From an uncultured Succinatimonas sp. (GTDB taxonomy: Bacteria; Pseudomonadota; Gammaproteobacteria; Enterobacterales; Succinivibrionaceae): a DNA stretch of 17,243 nt. The stretch is taken from contig CALFLJ010000179.1 of the NCBI GenBank assembly GCA_937880335.1, positions 1 through 17,243 of the forward strand, read 5' to 3'. The notes under the pieces were generated by a model. The model had not been told where the DNA came from and did no database searches. It was given only the letters and a program-made list of their open reading frames with translations. Position numbers and translations under genes: made by a program. Of the stretch, positions 13,980-17,243 are shown in pieces; the stretch's first letter is position 1, and every line of letters begins with the position of its first letter.

Positions 13980-14104
13980 ATATAAAAGTCTTAAATATCA
14001 TCTTGTTAGTACTCATCAAAAAATATAAAACTCCTTTTAATTAGCCATAATTCAAATTTTAAATCGTACTAAAATTGGTGCTTTTAGGAAAATTATCCGA
14101 AAAA

Positions 14105-14177
14105 ATCGCATAAATTTGTGAGATGTGGCAAAATATATGATTATTTTGCGAACAAAAACATCGAAATCATGCGATGT
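14105..14177 (+). promoter_or_regulatory. Structured leader of leuS with competing pairings
   Basis: The 100 nt before leuS contain a perfect 8-bp hairpin GCAAAATA (14128-14135) / TATTTTGC (14142-14149) and a 6-bp hairpin ACATCG (14158-14163) / CGATGT (14172-14177). The right arm of the latter overlaps ATGCGAT (14169-14175), which can instead pair with ATCGCAT (14105-14111). The two pairings exclude each other. No T tract follows, so this would more likely affect translation or stability than termination. Confidence 0.4.
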
Positions 14178-14205
14178 CTAAATTAATCTTGCGGAGCTAC
14201 AGTTA

Positions 14206-16800
14206 ATGTCAGCCAATAAAGTTGCCTACAATCCTCAGGAAATTGAGCCTGAAGTACAAAACTACTGGGAAGAAAATAAAACCTTCCAAGTTAAAGAAGA
14301 TCCTAATAAGGAAAAATATTACTGCCTTGTAATGTTCCCATACCCATCAGGACGACTCCATATGGGACACGTGCGTAACTACACCATAGGTGATGTTATT
14401 GCCCGTTTCCAACGTCTCTTAGGTAAAAACGTATTAGCCCCAATAGGATGGGATGCCTTCGGAATGCCTGCTGAAAATGCAGCTATTAAAAATAACCGTC
14501 AGCCAGGTGACTGGACATACGAAAATATTGCTTATATGAAGAAGCAATTAAAATCCTTAGGTATTTCCTATGACTGGGCTCGTGAGGTTGCAACATGTCA
14601 TCCTGAATATTATCGCTGGGAGCAGAAATTCTTTGGCGAGCTTTACAAGCGTGGCTTGGTTTACAAAAAAGTTTCAACAGTTAACTGGTGCCCGGTTGAT
14701 CACACTGTATTAGCTAATGAGCAGGTAGAGGATGGATGTTGCTGGCGCTGTGGCCACAAAGTTGAGCTTAGAGAAATTCCTCAATGGTACCTTAAAATTA
14801 CCGCCTATGCACAAGAGCTTTTAGATGATATTGATAAGCTTGATGGCTGGCCTGAGCGTGTTCGTACCATGCAGCGCAATTGGATCGGAAGATCTGAGGG
14901 CTTGAACATCACTTTTAAGGTTGACGGTTCTGATGACAAATTTACTGTCTACACAACCCGTCCTGATACCTTTATGGGTGTTACCTATATTTCAATTGCC
15001 GCAAACCATCCTTTAGTTAAAAAATGTTGCGAAACAAATCCTGAACTTGAGGCTTTTTGCAAAGAATGTCGTACCCAGAAGTTTGCAGAAGCTGATATTG
15101 CAACCATGGAGAAAAAAGGCATGGCCACAGGTCTTTATGCCATCCATCCAATCAATGGTCGCAAGGTTCCTATCTATGTTGCAAACTTTGTAATCATGGA
15201 TTACGGTACCGGTGCCGTAATGTCCGTTCCAGCCCATGATCAGCGTGATTACGAATTTGCCAAAAAATACGGTATTGAAATATTCCCTGTTATCCGCCCT
15301 CAGGATAAAGAAGAGGCCGATATTTCAAAAGAGGCTTATGTTGAGCACGGCATTGCCTACAATTCAGGCGAATTTGATGGCTTAAACTTTGAACAGGCCT
15401 TTGATGCTATTGGTAAAAAGCTTGAGCAAATGGGATGTGCAGAACGTAAGGTAAATTATCGTTTACGCGATTGGTGTATTTCCCGTCAGCGTTATTGGGG
15501 AGCTCCTATCCCAATGCTCACCATTGACAAGACTGGTGAACTTGTACCTGAGGATCCTGAAAACTTACCAGTAAAACTTCCTGAAAATGTAAAAATTGAT
15601 GGAGTTATCTCCCCGCTTAAGACAGATGAATCTTGGTATAAGACCACTTACAGAGGTGAGAGTGCAACTCGTGAAACTGATACTTTTGATACCTTTATGG
15701 AATCATCTTGGTATTATGCTCGTTATTGCTCTCCAAGAGATGAAAAAGAAATGTTTGACAAGGATGCTGCTAATTATTGGCTTCCTGTTGATCAATATAT
15801 TGGTGGTATTGAGCACGCTGTTTTACATCTTCTTTATTCTCGTTTCTTCTTTAAGCTTTTGCGTGACGCTAATATGGTCAAGTATGATGAGCCATTTAAG
15901 CGTTTACTCTGCCAGGGCATGGTATTAGCGGATGCCTTCTACTACTTAGATGAAAATGGTACCAAATCATGGGTTAACCCTTTAGATGCAATTGTAACTC
16001 GTGACGATAAAGGAAATATCACCAAGGCAATTGATAAAGAAGGTCATGAGCTTCACCACGAAGGCATGATTAAGATGTCAAAATCCAAGTCAAACGGTAT
16101 TGATCCTGAAAACATGGTTAATATGTATGGTGCTGACACCGTCCGCTTGTTCTTAATGTTCGCATCTCCTGCAGAACTTACCTTAGAATGGCGTCAATCA
16201 GGTGTTGAAGGATCGCAGCGTTTCTTAAGAAAGCTTTTCAGTCAAGTTGCTGATTTAGCTCAGTTAGGTACTCCTAAGGATTTAGATTTATCTAAACTTA
16301 CCCCAGAGCAGCGCCGCTACCGTCATGAGTTACATGTAACAATTGACAAGGTAACCGATGACATAGGTCGTCGTCAGACCTTTAATACTGCAATAGCAGC
16401 AATCATGGAGTTATTAAACTTAGTATCAAAGTTTACCTCTGACGATGAGCAAAGCATTGCTTTACGCCACGAGATTTACTCAGCGGTTGTACTAATGCTT
16501 TATCCAATTACCCCTCACATCTGCTTTAAGCTCTGGAAGATGTTAGGTCATACTAATGATATCGATACAGCCTCATGGCCTAAGGTTGATCCTGAAGCAT
16601 TAAAGGCAGATGAAATTACCTTAGTTGTACAGGTAAACGGTAAAGTTAGATCTCGTGTTAATGTCGATCCAAATGCCTCTGAGTCAGACGTAATTGCAAC
16701 TGTTTTGGCAAAGCCTGAAGTAATGAAATTTACCGATGGAAAGAGCATTAAAAAGACTATTTATGTTAAAGGTCGCCTCGTAAATATCGTGGTTGCCTAA
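14206..16800 (+). CDS. leuS: Leucyl-tRNA synthetase
   Basis: This 864-aa class I aminoacyl-tRNA synthetase charges tRNA-Leu; the length matches E. coli LeuS (860). The HIGH motif is HMGH (52-55, in PYPSGRLHMGHVRNYT). A Zn-binding insertion carries CPVDHT and CCWRCG. The CP1 editing domain has TTRPDTFMGVTY with T255 corresponding to the editing threonine T252 of E. coli. KMSKS is at 623-627. The C-terminal anticodon-binding and tRNA-contacting parts are complete, ending in a typical VVQVNGKVRSRV region. The Shine-Dalgarno GGAG (14193-14196) supports ATG 14206. Codon use is richer in C-ending codons than in its neighbours, as expected for a highly expressed gene. lptE follows 48 nt downstream. 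Confidence 0.98.
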   Translation: MSANKVAYNPQEIEPEVQNYWEENKTFQVKEDPNKEKYYCLVMFPYPSGRLHMGHVRNYTIGDVIARFQRLLGKNVLAPIGWDAFGMPAENAAIKNNRQPGDWTYENIAYMKKQLKSLGISYDWAREVATCHPEYYRWEQKFFGELYKRGLVYKKVSTVNWCPVDHTVLANEQVEDGCCWRCGHKVELREIPQWYLKITAYAQELLDDIDKLDGWPERVRTMQRNWIGRSEGLNITFKVDGSDDKFTVYTTRPDTFMGVTYISIAANHPLVKKCCETNPELEAFCKECRTQKFAEADIATMEKKGMATGLYAIHPINGRKVPIYVANFVIMDYGTGAVMSVPAHDQRDYEFAKKYGIEIFPVIRPQDKEEADISKEAYVEHGIAYNSGEFDGLNFEQAFDAIGKKLEQMGCAERKVNYRLRDWCISRQRYWGAPIPMLTIDKTGELVPEDPENLPVKLPENVKIDGVISPLKTDESWYKTTYRGESATRETDTFDTFMESSWYYARYCSPRDEKEMFDKDAANYWLPVDQYIGGIEHAVLHLLYSRFFFKLLRDANMVKYDEPFKRLLCQGMVLADAFYYLDENGTKSWVNPLDAIVTRDDKGNITKAIDKEGHELHHEGMIKMSKSKSNGIDPENMVNMYGADTVRLFLMFASPAELTLEWRQSGVEGSQRFLRKLFSQVADLAQLGTPKDLDLSKLTPEQRRYRHELHVTIDKVTDDIGRRQTFNTAIAAIMELLNLVSKFTSDDEQSIALRHEIYSAVVLMLYPITPHICFKLWKMLGHTNDIDTASWPKVDPEALKADEITLVVQVNGKVRSRVNVDPNASESDVIATVLAKPEVMKFTDGKSIKKTIYVKGRLVNIVVA

Positions 16801-16806
16801 TTACAT

Positions 16807-16830
16807 TCTGCTCCTTTTTTAAGGAGCAGA
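16807..16830 (+). terminator. Hairpin between leuS and lptE
   Basis: A perfect 10-bp stem TCTGCTCCTT (16807-16816) / AAGGAGCAGA (16821-16830) has a TTTT loop and is followed by only three T. It starts 6 nt after the leuS stop and ends 18 nt before the lptE start. It may be a partial terminator that lowers lptE expression relative to leuS, or an RNA-processing or stabilising element. Confidence 0.6.
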
Positions 16831-16848
16831 TTTATAGAAGGCTTCGAT

Positions 16849-17243
16849 ATGAATTTAAAAAAATTTTTGCTCCTGACTTTAGGTATTGGCTTTTTAGGTG
16901 GTTGTGGTTTTCAACTTCCAAATCAAGCTCAACTTCAAGATACTTTTAAGAGTATAAATGTATCCGGTGATTACCATAATCCTTTCTATAAAAAGGTAGT
17001 TCACAATCTAGAAGTAACAGGAATTAAGGTAAACTCCCAATTTTCCTCAGATTATAAAGCGCAAGAATCAGTTCCAACTTTAGTTATACCATCACCTATT
17101 GTTTCAACCCCTATTGCTTCAATAAACGCTAATGCTGAAACTTTAGAATACCAGCTAATTGTCACCACCAATACTACATTAAGAGTTCCTAATCATCGCC
17201 CCATTCTGATGAGAAATACCCTAACTCGAACCATGTTAAATAA
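16849..17243 (+). CDS. lptE: LPS-assembly lipoprotein LptE, N-terminal part (cut by window end)
   Basis: The first 131 codons of an open frame run off the window. The product begins with a lipoprotein signal peptide ending in the lipobox LGGC (residues 16-19), giving lipidation at C19, followed by GFQL where E. coli LptE has GWHL. Residues about 98-115 read TLEYQLIVTTNTTLRVPN, matching the TAEYQMIMTVNATV region of E. coli LptE. LptE is the outer-membrane plug of the LptD barrel that inserts lipopolysaccharide, so the organism has an LPS-type outer membrane. The Shine-Dalgarno AGAAGG (16836-16841) supports ATG 16849. leuS-lptE is the standard order, and holA would be expected next. Maturation would need the Lnt encoded in this window. 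Confidence 0.9.
   Translation, partial: MNLKKFLLLTLGIGFLGGCGFQLPNQAQLQDTFKSINVSGDYHNPFYKKVVHNLEVTGIKVNSQFSSDYKAQESVPTLVIPSPIVSTPIASINANAETLEYQLIVTTNTTLRVPNHRPILMRNTLTRTMLN

Noticed and set aside
14075..14113. Annotating a 12-codon Leu-rich leader peptide gene before leuS
   Set aside because: It has only TTG/GTG start options and no Shine-Dalgarno, so it is reported as an observation and not as a gene.
15596..15928. 110-aa plus-strand open frame inside leuS
   Set aside because: It lies in another frame of an intact, well-conserved leuS gene, has no domain features and no ribosome-binding site, so it is a shadow.
1..17243. Mobile elements, CRISPR arrays, tRNA or rRNA genes
   Set aside because: No transposase or integrase motifs, regularly spaced repeats, terminal inverted repeats or RNA gene signatures were seen on either strand.

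Overview
The window is AT-rich chromosomal DNA of a Gram-negative gammaproteobacterium. The layout miaB-phoH-ybeY-corC-lnt is the Escherichia-type core operon order, and leuS-lptE is also the usual gammaproteobacterial pairing. Low GC, a fermentative D-lactate dehydrogenase, AsnA, FNR- and Fur-like sites, and an autotransporter-passenger-like module fit the Succinivibrionaceae (Aeromonadales) best; Pasteurellaceae are a weaker alternative. The genus is inferred from gene content, not from any search. Region 1 (1-1252): two tandem paralogous secreted BOF (YgiW/YdeI-type OB-fold) proteins. The first follows an FNR-like site, a near-perfect 7-1-7 Fur-box-like palindrome lies between them, and a strong terminator closes the pair. 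Region 2 (1253-2256): a promoter with an inverted repeat around its -10 box, then a 52-aa VbhA-like antitoxin, then a catalytically intact Fic AMP-transferase. Antitoxin and toxin are in the same frame, separated only by one TGA and one ATT codon, and the toxin has no ATG. Region 3 (2274-7711): miaB, phoH/ybeZ, ybeY, corC/ybeX and lnt packed with gaps of 1-10 nt on the plus strand: tRNA modification, RNA helicase/ATPase, 16S rRNA maturation, CBS-domain protein and lipoprotein N-acylation. The Fic pair sits directly at the head of this housekeeping operon with no visible terminator between. Region 4 (7712-9022): asnA with its own upstream region containing an inverted repeat, closed by a clear terminator. 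Region 5 (9028-12572, minus strand): a two-gene unit of an L,D-transpeptidase followed after 2 nt by an 872-aa protein. The latter looks like the passenger of a protease-type autotransporter, but the barrel is absent and the protein is anchored by one transmembrane helix at each end. This is the most unusual item in the window. Region 6 (12573-17243): a 334-nt divergent intergenic region with two perfect inverted repeats, ldhA (D-lactate dehydrogenase), a structured leader, leuS, a hairpin, and the first 131 codons of lptE, cut by the window end. No tRNA, rRNA, CRISPR array, insertion sequence or phage gene was seen.
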